Below are positions 47,561 through 60,771 of a stretch of 64,000 nucleotides of DNA, in pieces. The DNA is from Guadua angustifolia. Its lineage: Eukaryota; Streptophyta; Magnoliopsida; Poales; Poaceae. The notes beneath the pieces are model-generated. The model was given only the letters and a program-made list of their open reading frames with translations. It searched no databases and was not told the DNA's origin. The position numbers and the translations under genes were made by a program. The stretch's first letter is position 1. The number at the start of each line of letters is the position of its first letter. The stretch covers positions 5,242,803 to 5,306,802 of the forward strand of contig CM070506.1 of NCBI GenBank assembly GCA_036346375.1, read 5' to 3'.

Positions 47561-50500
47561 TTGGATTTGAAACTTTTTTACAATCTTTTTATATACTAAT
47601 TGGAGGCCCTCCTAGAAGCCCTCATGTTAATCAAAAAATACTAGAAATTCCCATGTTAATCTAAAAAAGAAAAATTGCTAGAAAATCCCACATTATTCTA
47701 AAAAAAGATAAAATCTTAGTTGTCCAATCTCCTTAATCATTTTCTTCCATTACTTAGATCTGCTAGGTAAGATTGCGCGCTACATTGCGCCGTAATTTTT
47801 TGACAACACGTTGTACATGTTTGAGAAAAAGAAATTATTGTGAAAAAAAATCAACATATTTTGATGAGCATTATTTGCGATACAATTATTTTATGTTACA
47901 TATCTACAAAGCAGCTCACCATATATACTCTTAATAACCTGGAACATCGAAAAGCATGTGAATACCTATGAAAAAGGAATGAAGCCTCATGAGGGATTCT
48001 AAATATCATGATGCATGTAATCTTGCGAATAAAATGGACACAAAACCCATAGCAGAATGGGAACGTTTAGCTCTTGGCAAGAATCATGCAGTCATGTCTC
48101 CTTGCTTTAAACCCGAGCTATCAATAAGAACCAAGATATATATCATTGGAATAACTCAAACTATCTTACAATCGCAATCGCTGAGTGCCGACAAGAATAG
48201 TTTTGAAAAGCTAATCGTGCATGATGCCAAGTCATCAAATATATTGTAACAACGCTAATTTAAATTTTAAAAACCAAGAAGCATGCGTAAATTTTGTGAA
48301 AGAAACAAAACAACCTAAGTACTTTTGCAACATACTGTACGCGATCAATGACAAGCATGTAACTATCATTTCTTACTAAACCCGATGTAAAAACTTTTGA
48401 GGATAACACTGTAATTAATTTTGCAGCAATATATTGGAGTTTTGATGGTACCACCTGAAAGAAAGGGCTGGTTGTAGAGCTCCAAAGCTGAAACCACTTG
48501 AGCAAAAGAAAAAAAACTGCCATTGAATGTATCCATGCAGGTTCATGTTCCATGGCTTTAACTTCCATCATATATTCTCTCTGCGCTTCTTAGAAGCCTG
48601 TCAAACTGTTTAACTCCTAAACAAATGGGAATATCTTATGTAAAGAAAGGCTATTCCTTTAGAAACATGGCAAAGAATAGTATGAACACATCATCCTCTT
48701 ATAGATTTTCCATCATCTTGCTCTACCTGATGCTATACCAAAGGAATACAAAGAAAGACTGAAACGAAGAATAAATCGGCTGAAACCATAGTGCAAAAGA
48801 CAATGTGTAGGCCTATGAGAAGGTTTGAATTTTCAAGCAGGACTAACCGAAAGACAGCTAGCTTTATTGATACAACACTTAGCCTTTCATTTTGAGATAT
48901 GATGCTCCTTCTCACAGGAAGAGACCAATAGCTAGCAATCTAAAATTTAGAAGAAGGCTCATAAACAGACAATAAAATGTGTTTATCTATAGCACACTAC
49001 AATATACTAAAGCACTGCGCTTGTTTTGATTATCCGAACCAAATAGACCTAAAGGGCATGTTTTAAGTGCACACTGAAATAGGGGTGGCAATACGAACGA
49101 TTTGACCCTTTTCTTTTGCAGAAAACAGCCCCGATTTGTACAAATTATGACATCCTAAAATATGGGGAAGGTAAGATACATAGCACTTTAGCAAGAAAGG
49201 AAATGAAATGACTCCGAAGTACATCTTGTAAAACATCTATGAACCGCTAGTTTAGGCTCTGAAAATTTATATAGGCTAGCAAACAAAATAAAAGAGCATA
49301 TAAAGATGAATTCTGTGAGCAGCAATGCCTTCCCTGAAGGCAAACAAAAATAAATAGGCAATAGTGTAATACATGGATGCATTTGACCATCTCTTCTCTG
49401 CTGCAGACATAGATGAAGCAAAAGGGAAACTGACTTTTATCTGCGCAAAGAAATATGTTAGGGCTATCCAGTACACACGTGTTTTTTATTTGTTACTCCT
49501 AGAAGAAGAATAGACAAAGTAGGACATAAGAGAAATGCATAAGCATAAGCAACTAAATTGATCTTTGAATAAAAATTGGTAGAACTGTAAACAATAAATG
49601 TATGGCTAGCATACCATTGTAGACATGATATATGTATCTACATCTTCTTAGACCATGTAGCAGAAATCCTCTGTTGGTATAGTCCACACATCAGTAAGGG
49701 TTAGAGAGAAAAAACTGAACCGAAGTGATTATACTTATAAAAAAAATGCTATCCTAAGTACCTGCATGCAAGTTCCTACAGGTCCTCTCACTCCAACCCG
49801 ACACCTATAGATGTCACATAGACAAACAAGATGTATGAACTGAGATAAGAGGAGCTCAATTTTGTGTGCAAAATTGAACTAAAACACATGTTGTTCTAGC
49901 GTTGCCTGAGAGAACCATGGCGTATGTACTAAGGGGGAGGCAACGCCTAAAACACAGGCATGGAGAGGAGCCGAATAAAGCAACAAATTTTTAAAAATCC
50001 AGAGCAGCTATTTTTATCTAAGGTGGAGTTCATAAATATGGAGTCTCAAAAGATGCTATTTTTTATCCAACTACTAAACTGCAATAATCTGCCTATACAG
50101 AGGATGGCAATTTATAATTCAGACAATTCTGCTAAGATTGTGACACAAACATATAATAAGAAGAAATCAGTTATTTCATCCATGAATACTACTACAGAAA
50201 ACGTAAGTAGGCCGACCATTAAAAAACTAAGAATCGGAGTGCTCTATGTGTCCTACATACTGTATAGGCATAGGAAAATGTATGGATGAAATGGGGGATA
50301 AAGCAAAGGCAGAAGAAATACAAGTGCAAACATACATAGCCAAACGATTTAATACAGATGCGCTCCATTTTAGGTCAGAATCACTATCGATAATGTTAAA
50401 AAATTGGTATGGCGGTTTACATCACACAGTAAACAAAAGAAAGTAAGGAAGCGAGAAACATACTATGCAGGAAGAAATGTAAGGAAATGTTGCGCTAACG

Positions 50501-51265
50501 ATTTCGATGGTAAAATAGCATGCAAGATTATCGGATAAGAGAGCCTTACACCGGGTATGATTGTGTGGTTCTCGATCACAGAAGATTCAGCTTCGGTGGT
50601 AATATAGCTCTGGTGGTCAGCATCATTGCTATCCTGGTATATGCTTGGGTCCATAATTAATCTAGAAGCAGGACAGATGAGCAAGCCTTTAGCATTTTTA
50701 GGTGCAACTATGTTATGCAGGTAGGGAACATTGGAGAAACGGGATGAATCGAACGGGCAAATATGCAGGAACAAAGCAGGAGACGATGTTATGCCTGGGA
50801 GCGAAGTGCCAAGAAGGAACTAAAGAAGGAAAGTATGTCTACGATGGCTACTTTGTGTTGAAATCTCCAAAATTCGGTCTTTGACATAACCCGAACCAAG
50901 ATCTTCAGTTTTGTTCTTGAGAGAAAGACATAACATATAGCTGATTCGGTTCTATACTTTAGAGAAGAATAGAGACAAGGAACAGATATGAAAAATAAAT
51001 TTGTGTTGGCAATCATGCAGTCAAGATCGGAATAAAATCGAACAGAAGCCGTAACAGGCATGTACTGTACCTATCCGAGAACAATGAAACATATTCCCAA
51101 ACTTGAAGATTTAATAAAAGAAGACCAATTCTAACTCTAACACAACAGATTTAGTTAACAAGCTGGAGGATCGATGTTTACCAATTCGATCATGGGAAAC
51201 ATCGGTGGTTCCGCCGAGGGTTGTTCCATGATGGCGCATAGAGTAAAAAGAACCAGATTACATTC
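47561..51265. other. Unassigned AT-rich region
   Basis: No recognised protein. The longest frames are 47989-48249 (+), 48571-48260 (-), 49960-50289 (+) and 50774-50463 (-). The last, read on the minus strand, looks like ordinary coding sequence (a CPFDSSRFSNVP stretch) but matches nothing I know. Together with the GC-rich block to the right it could be a decayed minus-strand gene with introns. Confidence 0.3.
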
Positions 51266-52230
51266 CTAGATAACTACAAGCGGAAGGCGTAGCCCTTCCA
51301 ACCTGTGATCGACGCCAACGGAGGAACGAACAAAGACCTGCACGAAAGGACAGAAACATGTAAACAAACAGAAGGAGAACTGGAATCTACGACCAATCGC
51401 TAAAACTAGGATCTGCGCAAAACCTGAACGAAGCAGGAGTGGTTCAACCGGCGACAAAGCATGAAGATCAGAGGCCGCGCGAAACCTAAACAAAGAAAAA
51501 AGCGTGAAGAAACGAAGGCACCTGGGATCTCAAGGCGAAGGAGGAAGGCGGAAACAACGATGGGGACGAAGCAAACGATGGGGAATGAAGGGCATCGAAT
51601 ACAACGACTGAACTAAGCACAACCATTTCACAATGCACAGGCTGAGGCAAACCAACCTGCGGTGATGCACCAGTCATAGGCGTGCCGTACGAAATCCCGA
51701 CGACCAACCCAATGGAATCGAGGAGGCCACCTTCGCACCAAACGCCGATGGGCGGAGACCCCGAACCAAACGACGCCCGAACCAAAGCAGATCGATGGCG
51801 ACGGCGCAACATAGGGCAAGTTGGCTAGGGGTGAGGGCACAAGAGGAGGCGTGGACGTTGGATTAGTGACGCAAGGGTGCGGGAGAGGTCACTGCGGGCG
51901 AGCGGAGGAGGCGAGGGACGAGGCGAGGTCGGACCATCGGAGTAGGCACGGGATCAAGACGAATCAAGAAGAGTGAGCGGATCTAACCAGCGATTCACGA
52001 ATCGTCGAAGGAGGAAGAACTAGCGGCGATCAAGATGGGCATGTGGCGTATGCTCGAGAGAAAAGCCTGACCGTGTATGGGGTGGTCCTAGGGTTTTCCG
52101 CCGCAGTATGCTTTCCCGCCAAAAAATCGAGCCGAGGACCCGAACGTATCTTCTCTTTTTTCCGAGGGTGTTTTTCGCGAACAACGTGACGTGGCGCACC
52201 TGAACTCGCGGCGTTTCTTCCACGCTTAAT
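51266..52230 (-). other. GC-rich, promoter-like block, minus strand
   Basis: Base composition rises sharply here. The minus strand holds one frame of 108 codons (51812-51486) and shorter ones. The composition and the fall to AT-rich sequence at 52230 resemble the 5' end of a plant gene transcribed leftward. The protein is not recognised and no splice pattern can be fixed. Confidence 0.3.
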
Positions 52231-52344
52231 AGATAAGTTATTTATCTATTAATAAGAGATGTATGGTAAATCAGAGGAGTACCATATGGAAGAGAAGCTT
52301 TGCTTTTCTTATCTACTAGCCATCTCCAAGCGCCTAATAAAGGA

Positions 52345-52349
52345 GAAAT
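52345..52349. repeat. Left target-site duplication of A2
   Basis: gaaat, repeated exactly at 59204-59208. Confidence 0.92.
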
Positions 52350-52587
52350 TGTTGTAAAATGTCGAAGAACGCCAACGAACAATCACCAATAGTAGATACA
52401 ATCATGAGAGCAAGAACAATAGACACATAATATAGGGGTGGAATTCTCTCTCGCTTTATTGATTCATCCTTTACAATGAGGGGACACCTGATATATATAG
52501 CGGTGTGAGAGAGAGTTCGGATTCGACCACACATGGAAGAGATAGAGTCCTAACCATATTTGGTTTAGGATTTCTTATCTCACAACA
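52350..52587 (-). repeat. A2 3' LTR
   Basis: TG...CA; reads TGTTGTGAGATAAG on the minus strand. Homologous to 58968-59203. Confidence 0.92.
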
Positions 52588-52598
52588 CTCCCCCTTGG
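52588..52598 (-). promoter_or_regulatory. A2 polypurine tract
   Basis: Minus-strand ccaagggggag, immediately before the 3' LTR. Confidence 0.88.
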
Positions 52599-52839
52599 TC
52601 GAATACCGCGTAATGCATATGTCTCGTTAAAAACTCCACTCAAAAACCCAGTGGGGAAAAAGAGATGGAGAAAAGAGCACATTGCACTCGCATGCTATGT
52701 TGCACTAGTTGCCTCGTTAAAAACCTTTATGTGAGAAAACTTCAGGAAAACTCACAAAGGGGAAAAGAGTACAACTTATAACCTTCAGGGTTTTAATAGG
52801 ATCTTCAAGATCGCAATAAGGGTTATGGTTCAAGGGTTT

Positions 52840-55800
52840 TCTCCCCCTGAACTCTGCATCTCTCTAAGTCTTCTCATTCCAATGCCTTTAACATATTTTT
52901 GAAATGTAGGTTTAGGCAAGGACTTAGTGAATAAATCTGCAAGATTTTCACATGACTTAGTTTGTAAGATCTTTATCTCACCGCTCTTCTAGAGTTCATG
53001 AGGATAGAATAATTTAGGAGCAATATACTTCGTGATATTGCTCTTTACATAACCCAATTGCATTTGTGCAAACACAAGCAGCATTAACTTCATAGATAAT
53101 TGTGGGGGTATCGACGGTGTTAAGGCCATATTACTTCTGGATATGGCTAATCACACGTCGCAGCCAAACACATTCACGTGAGGCTTCATACAGGGCTATA
53201 ATCTCTGAGTGGTTGGTAGAAGTTGCTACTAGGGTCTATTTACAAGATTGCCAGGAAATGGCTGTACCACCGTAGAGAAACACAAAACCAGTCTGAGATT
53301 TGGCACTGTGGGGATCAGACAGATAGCCAGCATCCGTATATCCCACCATGGTCAAGTCTTGGTTTCTTCTGGAAAAAAAATCCAAGATCTTGAGTACCTT
53401 GGAGGTATCTAAGTAAAGTCTTTATACCAGCCCAATGTCTTCTGGTTGGAGCTGAACTATGCCTTGCTAGCAAATTCATTGCGAATGCAATATCCAGCCT
53501 TGTGTAGTTCGCAAGGTACATGAGTGCTCCAATAGCACTTAAATATGGGACTTCAGGTTCTAAGACTTCCTCATTTTCCATCCTTGGTCTGAATGGGTCT
53601 TTATCCACTTCGAGGGATCTTACGACCATGGAGGTTTTCAAGGGATGTAATTTATCCATATTAAACCTCTCCAATACCTTCTGGGTATAGGAAGACTGGT
53701 GAACAAGAATTCCTTCTGGGAGATGCTCTAGCTGCAGGCCTAAGCAAAATTTGGTTTTACCCAAATCTTTCATCTCAAACTCCGTTGTGAGGTAAGCACT
53801 TGCTTCCTTTATCTCCTCTGTGGTTACGATGATATTTAGATCATCGACATACATTGAGATGATACAGAATCCATTCTGGAATTTCTTTATGAACACACAG
53901 GGACAATCATCATTATTGGAGTATCCCTTCTTCAGGAGGAACTCACTAAGCCGGTTGTACCACATTCTTCCCGACTGTTTTAATCCGTATAGCGATTTCT
54001 TTAGTTTGATGCTATACATGTTGCGATTATTAGGATCCGGGACTTTTACTCCTTCAGGGACCTTCATATAAATGTTCGAATCCAGTGACTCATATAAATA
54101 TGCGGTCACCAGATTCATCAACTGCATTTCTAAATTTAAGGCAGCTGCCATTGATACTAGATATCGGAACGTTATTCCACTCAACACAGGAGAGTAGGTT
54201 TCATCGTAATCGATGCCGGGTCTCTGCGTGAACCCTTGTGCTACAAGCCTCGCTTTTTATATCTCACCATCTGGGTATTTTCATTTCTCTTCTGGATGAA
54301 AAACCCATTTGATCCTGCAGGGAATTACTTTAGGAAATATTCAGTCAACAGGACTACGAACTTTCCTCTTATTAAGCGAGCGCTGCCTCAATTGCTTCTT
54401 TTGACCCTTTCTAAGCGCTTCTGGCACTCTGCCATGGACTTTGGATCTGGATCCAGTTTTTAGCAATTTTAGAGGCAAATATATGTCGACAATTGTAGTC
54501 TTTTCTTTTTATTTATTTCTCCTGCATCACTTCGGGGATATATCTATATAAATTTCTTCCAGCTCCTCGTGATTTCCCACAACGATGGAGTCTGGGTGTT
54601 CCAACTTCCCAGCGTGGAATGTTGCGCGCAAATATATGCTGGGTTATCATCTTCAGGATGGATCACTTCAGGGATGTTACCATCTTCGGGATGGCTCACT
54701 TCAGGGATTTTCTCAACATCAGGTTGAGCTTCTTCTACTGTCATAGGTAGTGTTCTCATTTATTCGGTTCTCTACTTCTGTGGACGTCTCCGCGGAATTG
54801 AGTCCCATGCACCTGGAGGCCTCCCCCTCTTATTATCATGAGGGTCAAGAGTAGGTTAAATATCCTTCTAGGGTATCTCCACTCTTTCAGGTGCATATAC
54901 TTTAGGTATATGAGATCTTTCACTCCCTTATGACCAGTGAAGGTATTTGGCAGATTATTAGCTTATTTATTGCAGATTTATTATTTACTTGAACTTCAAG
55001 TTTGGTCTTTCTAGTGTGTGAGTCTAAGGACTAGGCATTTCAGATGTGGTACTTATCTCCCCCTAATACCGAAAAATGTCCTTGGTATAATCAGCGTACC
55101 GAGCCATGTACAGATCCCCTATCATAGGCTCTAGGTATTTTAATACATGACGGAGATTCATAACCTACATGGATCCTCAATTGCTGGTGAGGTCCTATGG
55201 TTGTACGCTGTGGTGGAGAGATTGGCATGTATACAGCACAGCCAGATTTTCGCAGATGGGAAATACTTAATTCTTTTCCACACACTATATGCAACGGGGA
55301 AATTTCGTAATATGCAGTTGGTCTGAGTTGAATTGTTACCACAGTATGCAGCACTGCATGGTCCCAACAACTTGTGGGAAGCCAATTATTCTGCAAGAGC
55401 AGCCAAGCAATAAGTTTTTATTCTCTTAATTAATGACTCTGCAAGGCCATTTTGGGTGTGGACTTGGGGTACAGAATGTTCTACATTAATGCCTAGAGCC
55501 ATACAATAATCATTGAATGCTTTGAGGTAAACTCGCCAGCATTGTCCATTCGAATGGACTTAATCCTTTCTTCTGGAAAAGAGGCTTTTAATCTAATGAT
55601 TTGGGCGATTAATTTAGCAAAGGCATGGTTCCTAGTAGATAAGAGACATACATGGGACCATCTAGTAGAAGCATCTATTAGCACCATGAAATATCTGAAT
55701 GGGCCCAACAGGGGCTGAATTGGTCCACATATATCACCTTAAATTCTCTCTAGAAAATTCAGTGATTCTTCCCTAATTTTAGGATGAGAGGGACGAACTA

Positions 55801-56220
55801 TCAGCTTTTCTTTAGCACATGCAGGGCATATAAAAGCTTTAGGTTTAGAAAAAGCTGTAGTTTTTATATTATGGCCAGCAGAATTATTTATTATTCTTCT
55901 CATCATATTCAACCTAGGATGACCTAGACGATCATGCCAGATCTTAAATATTTCTGGGGTTTTAACTATGGTTTTCATCGCAATATAAACTTCTGGTTTT
56001 TATTGCAACATAAACTTCTGGTTTTCATTGCAACATAAATATCATAGCATGATTAAATAAATTTTCTGGGAAAATAACACTTTATTAAGTTTGACTGATA
56101 ATCGCTCAACAGGAGCGTAGACCATTGTTCATCCAGGAACACAAAGACTAAACTGATAAATGACGCTCTTAAGGAGACTCTAAAGGATAATACGACATCA
56201 ACTCAAAAGAAAAAATTGGG
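52840..56220 (-). pseudogene. A2 pol: integrase, reverse transcriptase, RNase H
   Basis: In element order (minus strand): the pre-integrase region at 55978-55739 (IWHDRLGHPRLNMMRR, then CPACAKEK); the integrase core at 55740-55380 with acidic residues in DICGP, MDNAGEF and a QNGLAES stretch near 55440; an acidic linker (54759-54544); RT at about 54290-53315 with YGLKQSGRMWYNRLSEFLLK and MYVDDLNII; and RNase H remnants to about 52840 ending near a LADLFTKSLPK motif. The RT frame is open for 290 codons. A protease motif is not evident between 56220 and 55980, where a 25-bp unit has been duplicated. Frames change several times. Confidence 0.85.
55966..56035 (-). repeat. 25-bp tandem duplication inside A2 pol
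   Basis: The unit cttctggttt(t/c)tattgcaacataaa starts at 55990 and again at 56015, with a partial earlier copy. A1 has the matching codons only once (near 41391). Because 25 is not a multiple of three, the duplication shifts the pol frame. Confidence 0.75.
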
Positions 56221-56223
56221 AGA

Positions 56224-57350
56224 CTACTCCATATCTCTATATAAATCATTTATATCGTCCTCTTGGGACTTATTTTTATTCTTCTGGAATTCTTTTAACT
56301 CATCCCCAATGAGATCATCCTCTTCCATGGGAGTATCACCATAACCAAGGAAGCCCTTCTTAAATTCTTTTGTGGGGTCGGAAGCTTGATCATCATCCAA
56401 CTCCACTTTATTGTCAACAACAGGTTGAGAAGTGAAATGCACCTCCGCCTTATTCCCTTGATTTTTCTGGAATCTCCTAGTGGATTTCATGTACAATTCT
56501 ACCAAATGCTTTGGGATGCAACATGTACGTGACCAATGACCAGTACATCCACACCTATAGCATGGTTGTTTAGGATCAGTAGCATTATTTGTTGGTCCTT
56601 TCTTCCGAAGCGACTGATCCATTTTCTTTTATTTTCCATCGGATTTACCTCTTCCTTTATGATTTTTGTCATTCTTCCATTTATCCCCTTCGTCTTTTGA
56701 CCCTTTCTGCGGCCTCGGCTATTGCTAGCCTGCTGATCATTTGCATGTGCTTCAGGCAATGCATGACTCCCACTTGGTAGGACTTGATAATTCTTCATTA
56801 GAAGTTCATCATGCTTTTCTGCTTCTAGCAGAATGCATATCAGCTCAGAGTACTTCTGGTACTTTGCATGACGATATTGTTGCTGCAGTATCCTCATGTT
56901 GGGGTGGAATGTGCACAAAGTCTTGTCAATTTTTCCAGCTTCTATGATCTTCTGGTCACAAAATGCTAGTTTTGTAACAATCTTGTGCATGGCAGAGTTA
57001 TACGCTGCCACTGACTTAAAATCTTGGAAGCGTAGGAGTGTTCATTCACGTTGTGCTTTTGGCGTGAACGGATCTTTCTTTGGTTATATCGCTCCTTCCT
57101 TGGAATTCCATAAAGCCAGGGTCCTCCTCCATCATATATTTGGCCTTCAGTCCGCATGGAGATGGTGCCTCGAAAGTGCAAAGTCAAGACTTAGCGATTT
57201 AGGGAGAGTTGGAGCACCAACTTCAGGTTAGGAAATTGTGGCTCCAAGAGATCGGGCTGTCAAGTTAATCTTGGCATCCATTGCCCAAGTGAGATAATTG
57301 CTGCCATTCAGGGCAAGCTTAGCAAATTCTTTCTTTGCGATGTCAGACAT
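56224..57350 (-). pseudogene. A2 gag
   Basis: The ATG at 57350 begins a copia gag (reading MSDIAKKEFAKLALNG). The frame then changes: 57187-56966, 57011-56499 and 56622-56224 tile the rest. The middle part includes a coiled-coil-like HKIVTKLAFCDQKIIEAGKI stretch. The last part holds the zinc knuckle CYRCGCTGHWSRTC and an acidic C-terminus. B2 inserted at the matching point of the A1 gag, just before the basic RRKGQK region (about 56700 here). Confidence 0.82.
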
Positions 57351-58967
57351 ATCCTATATGCAAACAAACAGGGATTTTACTTCAGGTAAAATATTGTTTT
57401 GCATGATTAATATTGAATCAGCAAATTATGGTCTATATCTATTCAATAGATAATTACCACGGATTATCCATGATCTTCCTAGCATTTCTCATAATTTTCT
57501 GCTAATTATTAAGTAATTTCCAGAATTACCAATTAACAGGTGAATGAATTTCAACGTGAAATAATTCTTGCATGATGGAAATAGAAACTTATGAGGCTTT
57601 TGTTGGTTGGGTATGAAATCATGTAATGAATGCCTCCGTCAACATAACTCTTGGCCAGGTCAACACGCCCCGAGGGCTCACATGAGGGAGGGAGCATTTC
57701 CCGATTTCGGGTGCCAATTAAGAAACCTAGCCTCATGTGTGTTTTCCTTAGACACCAATTTGTCATGTATCCGTTCCTCCAAAACAGAAATAAAGAATCC
57801 AACCACTTATGCCCTCAAGCCTAAAACAGTTTTGATAGCTCGATTATTTTCATAATTTTTTAGCATTTTCTGTTAAGTACTAAGTAATTTTCAGAATTAC
57901 TTAAATAACAGAAAATAAATTCAGCACATATGAGATATGGCATAAAGCTAGAAAATAAATCGAGAGTATGGGACTTTTCAATGGATGCTAAATATCAAAT
58001 TTACCAAAATTTAGAGAAGCCCATATACTAAGAAATTCAATCTCTAGTATTAATTTTTGGATTTTAACATTTTTTTTAGAAAATGGTCGTATGCTCTTTG
58101 GGCCATGTGGGCCAATCTAGGCGACTAGGTTGTGCGTCGGGTTCTAGTGCTCGCCTCATTAATTGCGGCCGCTGCCCACCATCTCCGTCTTAGCTTTTGG
58201 CGAAACACGGGAATACCGCCGCCTTTGTCTTCTGGACAGGTGGGAAACGAAGTGCCCTCGCAGAGGCCGTAGCAGGTGGTTCAGCCGAGGCGACCCCGGG
58301 CGTCGCGACAGAGCTTCTGGCGAAAAAAACAAGTCGGCACGAGGAATCTGGATACAGGCGATCGGCGACCGATCGGACTGCAGCGGCAAAGGTTCACGGA
58401 TCGACAAAAGTTCACTGCATGGGCAAAGGTTCACGATCGAAGGGCTTGGCATGACTACCGAATCGATGGCCGTGATGCGAATAGCGAGCACGAGCGGCAG
58501 GCTCGCGAGCGTGGCGACGAGCTGACGCTTCGGGCGTATGGCACGGCAACGACCGACGAGGCCGAGCACGGCGGCGCATCTAGCGCAGACTCAGCGGGCG
58601 CAAAGCGCGGAGCCAATGTCGCGGGCGCGAGATGATGGTGGCGAAGAAAACGATCTACTGGATCGATCGCCAAGTAACCCCAAATTTCCGATATACTAAA
58701 TTCATGCATAGAAATTTCGATCTGCTATTCAATCTCAATTGCGATTCAACAGATCATGCCAATTTAATACCTTGATTCGACCTGTAGAGAAAATTCTATA
58801 GGCTATCGCGTAGGATAGAGTCGCGTAAGACTTTTTCGGCAATCCGAGTGGATGCCGGCGTGATGACGAGTTGATTGCAGATCGGATCGGGCGATCAATC
58901 GCCGGTAGTAGTCGTTCGTTGTAGTCGACGATCTTCCTTCTTGCGATAGAGACTCGTGCTGATAACG
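57351..58967 (-). other. A2 leader
   Basis: A 1.6-kb non-coding leader. The part nearest the 5' LTR (58935-58735) contains the leader ORF shared with A1. 58640-58100 is GC-rich with chance ORFs on both strands. 58080-57380 is AT-rich and aligns to A1 27690-28380. Confidence 0.65.
58953..58965 (-). promoter_or_regulatory. A2 primer binding site
   Basis: Minus-strand ttatcagcacgag, just inside the 5' LTR, the canonical form that A1 has lost. Confidence 0.85.
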
Positions 58968-59203
58968 TGTTGTAAAACGTCGAAGAACGCCAACGAACAA
59001 TCGCCAATAGTAGATGCAATCATGAGAGTAAGAACAATAGACACATAATATAGGGGTGAAATTCTCTCTCGCTTTATTGATTCATCCTTTACAATGAGGG
59101 GGCACCTGATATATATAGCAGTGTGAGAGAGTTCGGATTCGACCACACATGGAAGAGATAGAGTCCTAACCATATTTGGTTTAGGATTTCTTATCTCACA
59201 ACA
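58968..59203 (-). repeat. A2 5' LTR
   Basis: 236 bp, homologous to 52350-52587 with only a few differences, so A2 is fairly young. A tatatat box lies near 59115 and the aataaa-type signal near 59070. Confidence 0.92.
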
Positions 59204-59208
59204 GAAAT
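59204..59208. repeat. Right target-site duplication of A2
   Basis: gaaat, identical to 52345-52349. Confidence 0.92.
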
Positions 59209-59338
59209 AACCTAGAAATAAAAAGGAAGACGAGAAGATATTATTACATATGTTACGGATAAGATCTATTTATAGAAATTGCTAACCGTGCAGGCACATG
59301 GGTTGATGACTAGTATTATCCTAACTTGCATAACACCT

Positions 59339-60045
59339 ATACTAATTTGGTTTTATTTTTTTTCTTTTGCTTGAAAATTATACTAATTATGCTTCCATGT
59401 TTGTCCCAACTTGCTTTCGAATTTATGCTGACTTGCTTCACACCTATACGAAGTTGGTTTTATTTTTTTGGTTTTGCTTGAAAATTATACTCATTTTGGT
59501 TCCATGTTTATCGCAACGTGCTCTGCAATTTATGCTGACTTGTTTCACACCTATACTAATTTGGTTTTATTTTTTTATTTTGCTTGCACATTGTACCCAT
59601 ATTGTTTCCATGTTTATCCCAACTTGCTTTGGAATTTATACCGGCTTGCTTGACAGCTATACTCATTTGGTTTTTATTTTGCTCACAAATTATACTCATT
59701 TTTGCTTGCATGTTCATCCCAACATGCTTTCAAATTATACCGACTTGCTCCCAATTTTGCGCTTGCGCTCTCAAATTTAAACTGATTTAATTTGAATTAT
59801 TATTCGGATATTGCTTTGAAAGTGTTTATAATAACTTTGCTTCAATTTTATAGTGACTTGCTTCAATTGGTTTGGAATTTTTATTCTCTACAAGTTATTT
59901 TGTTTTTGCTTCATATCTTGGACTAATTTGATTTGAAATTTATTTCTAACTTATCACAAAGTATACTCATTTTGCTTTCCATGTTTATCTAACTTGCTCA
60001 AAAACTTACAGTGAATTGCTCTCAAATTTATGCTGGCTAGAGACC
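59339..60045 (+). repeat. Tandem repeat, unit about 100-107 bp
   Basis: The unit contains gcttgaaaattatactcattt, ccatgtttatcccaacttgct and cacctatactaatttggtttt. Unit starts fall near 59374, 59481, 59587 and 59686, with decayed copies to about 60045. The hydrophobic ORFs across it (for example 59367-59780) are repeat artefacts, though they stay open over several units. Confidence 0.85.
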
Positions 60046-60125
60046 TCGTTTCAATAGTTCTGGTGCAAACAGGAGATCATCCACCTTACAGGTGGGCCCG
60101 ATGAAGATTTGCAGAAGGACATGAT

Positions 60126-60771
60126 TAGGGGTGCAATCAGATCGGATTCGATCGGATACCACTCATTTCGTATTCTAATCTGTATTTTTCTCGAAGTTGG
60201 AATTCGGCACGACTAGTACCGGATACTAATATGGATACAGATAGAATGGGTCATGAATATAGAGTGAATACATATCGAATTCACTATGGTAACGAATATT
60301 TAGTCATATATGAAAACATAGGTCATATATATCGCACATACAACACTAAAAATTACATAATGAAAGTTTCACCACATGTCCAACATACAACAACGGATGT
60401 TTTACTAGCAACAATAGCTCCAAGTCACGTATTGGAAGCCACCATCGTGAAGATTCATCGAACTGATTGATATGGATATATTATTTACCAAATTATGAGT
60501 TCAAACAAAGAAGGTAACATATATTAAAGATATCAAAATATGCTAATATTCGGATATCTGAGAAGAATTCATCGGAACTATCGAAGAGAAAAAACAAGAT
60601 ATATCTGATTCCGACGGATAACTCTCTCTTAAATCTGATTCTAACTCCGATAAAAAATTACCCAATACAGAATCTAAATCCAAAAAAAAATTCAATCACC
60701 CTTCCCAAATCCGATCCGAACATAGTCGATCGGATGTTCGGTTGGAAAGTATCCGATCCGATTATACCCTA
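60126..60771. mobile_element. hAT-like MITE
   Basis: The left end taggggtgcaatcagatcgg and the complement of the right end (tagggtataatcggatcgg) are imperfect terminal inverted repeats. Flanking 8-bp words gacatgat and cgcataat match at five of eight positions, as expected for an old hAT-type target duplication. The interior is AT-rich with many atccgat words. The only ORF (60231-60470) is short and unrecognised. Confidence 0.6.

Larger units (their letters stand above)
52350..59203 (-). mobile_element. Element A2: copia retrotransposon, minus strand
   Basis: 6854 bp with LTRs of 238 bp (52350-52587) and 236 bp (58968-59203), a perfect gaaat target duplication, a primer site, a long leader, gag, pol and a purine tract. 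It is the same family as A1, uninterrupted and better preserved. RT is the longest open frame. gag and the protease-integrase part carry frameshifts, so it is probably not autonomous. Confidence 0.92.

Noticed and set aside
58159..58709. Arginine/alanine-rich ORFs in the A2 leader
   Set aside because: They lie in a GC-rich leader on both strands, with no motif or conservation.
59367..59790. Hydrophobic proteins of 60-137 residues
   Set aside because: They are translations of a tandem repeat in several frames.
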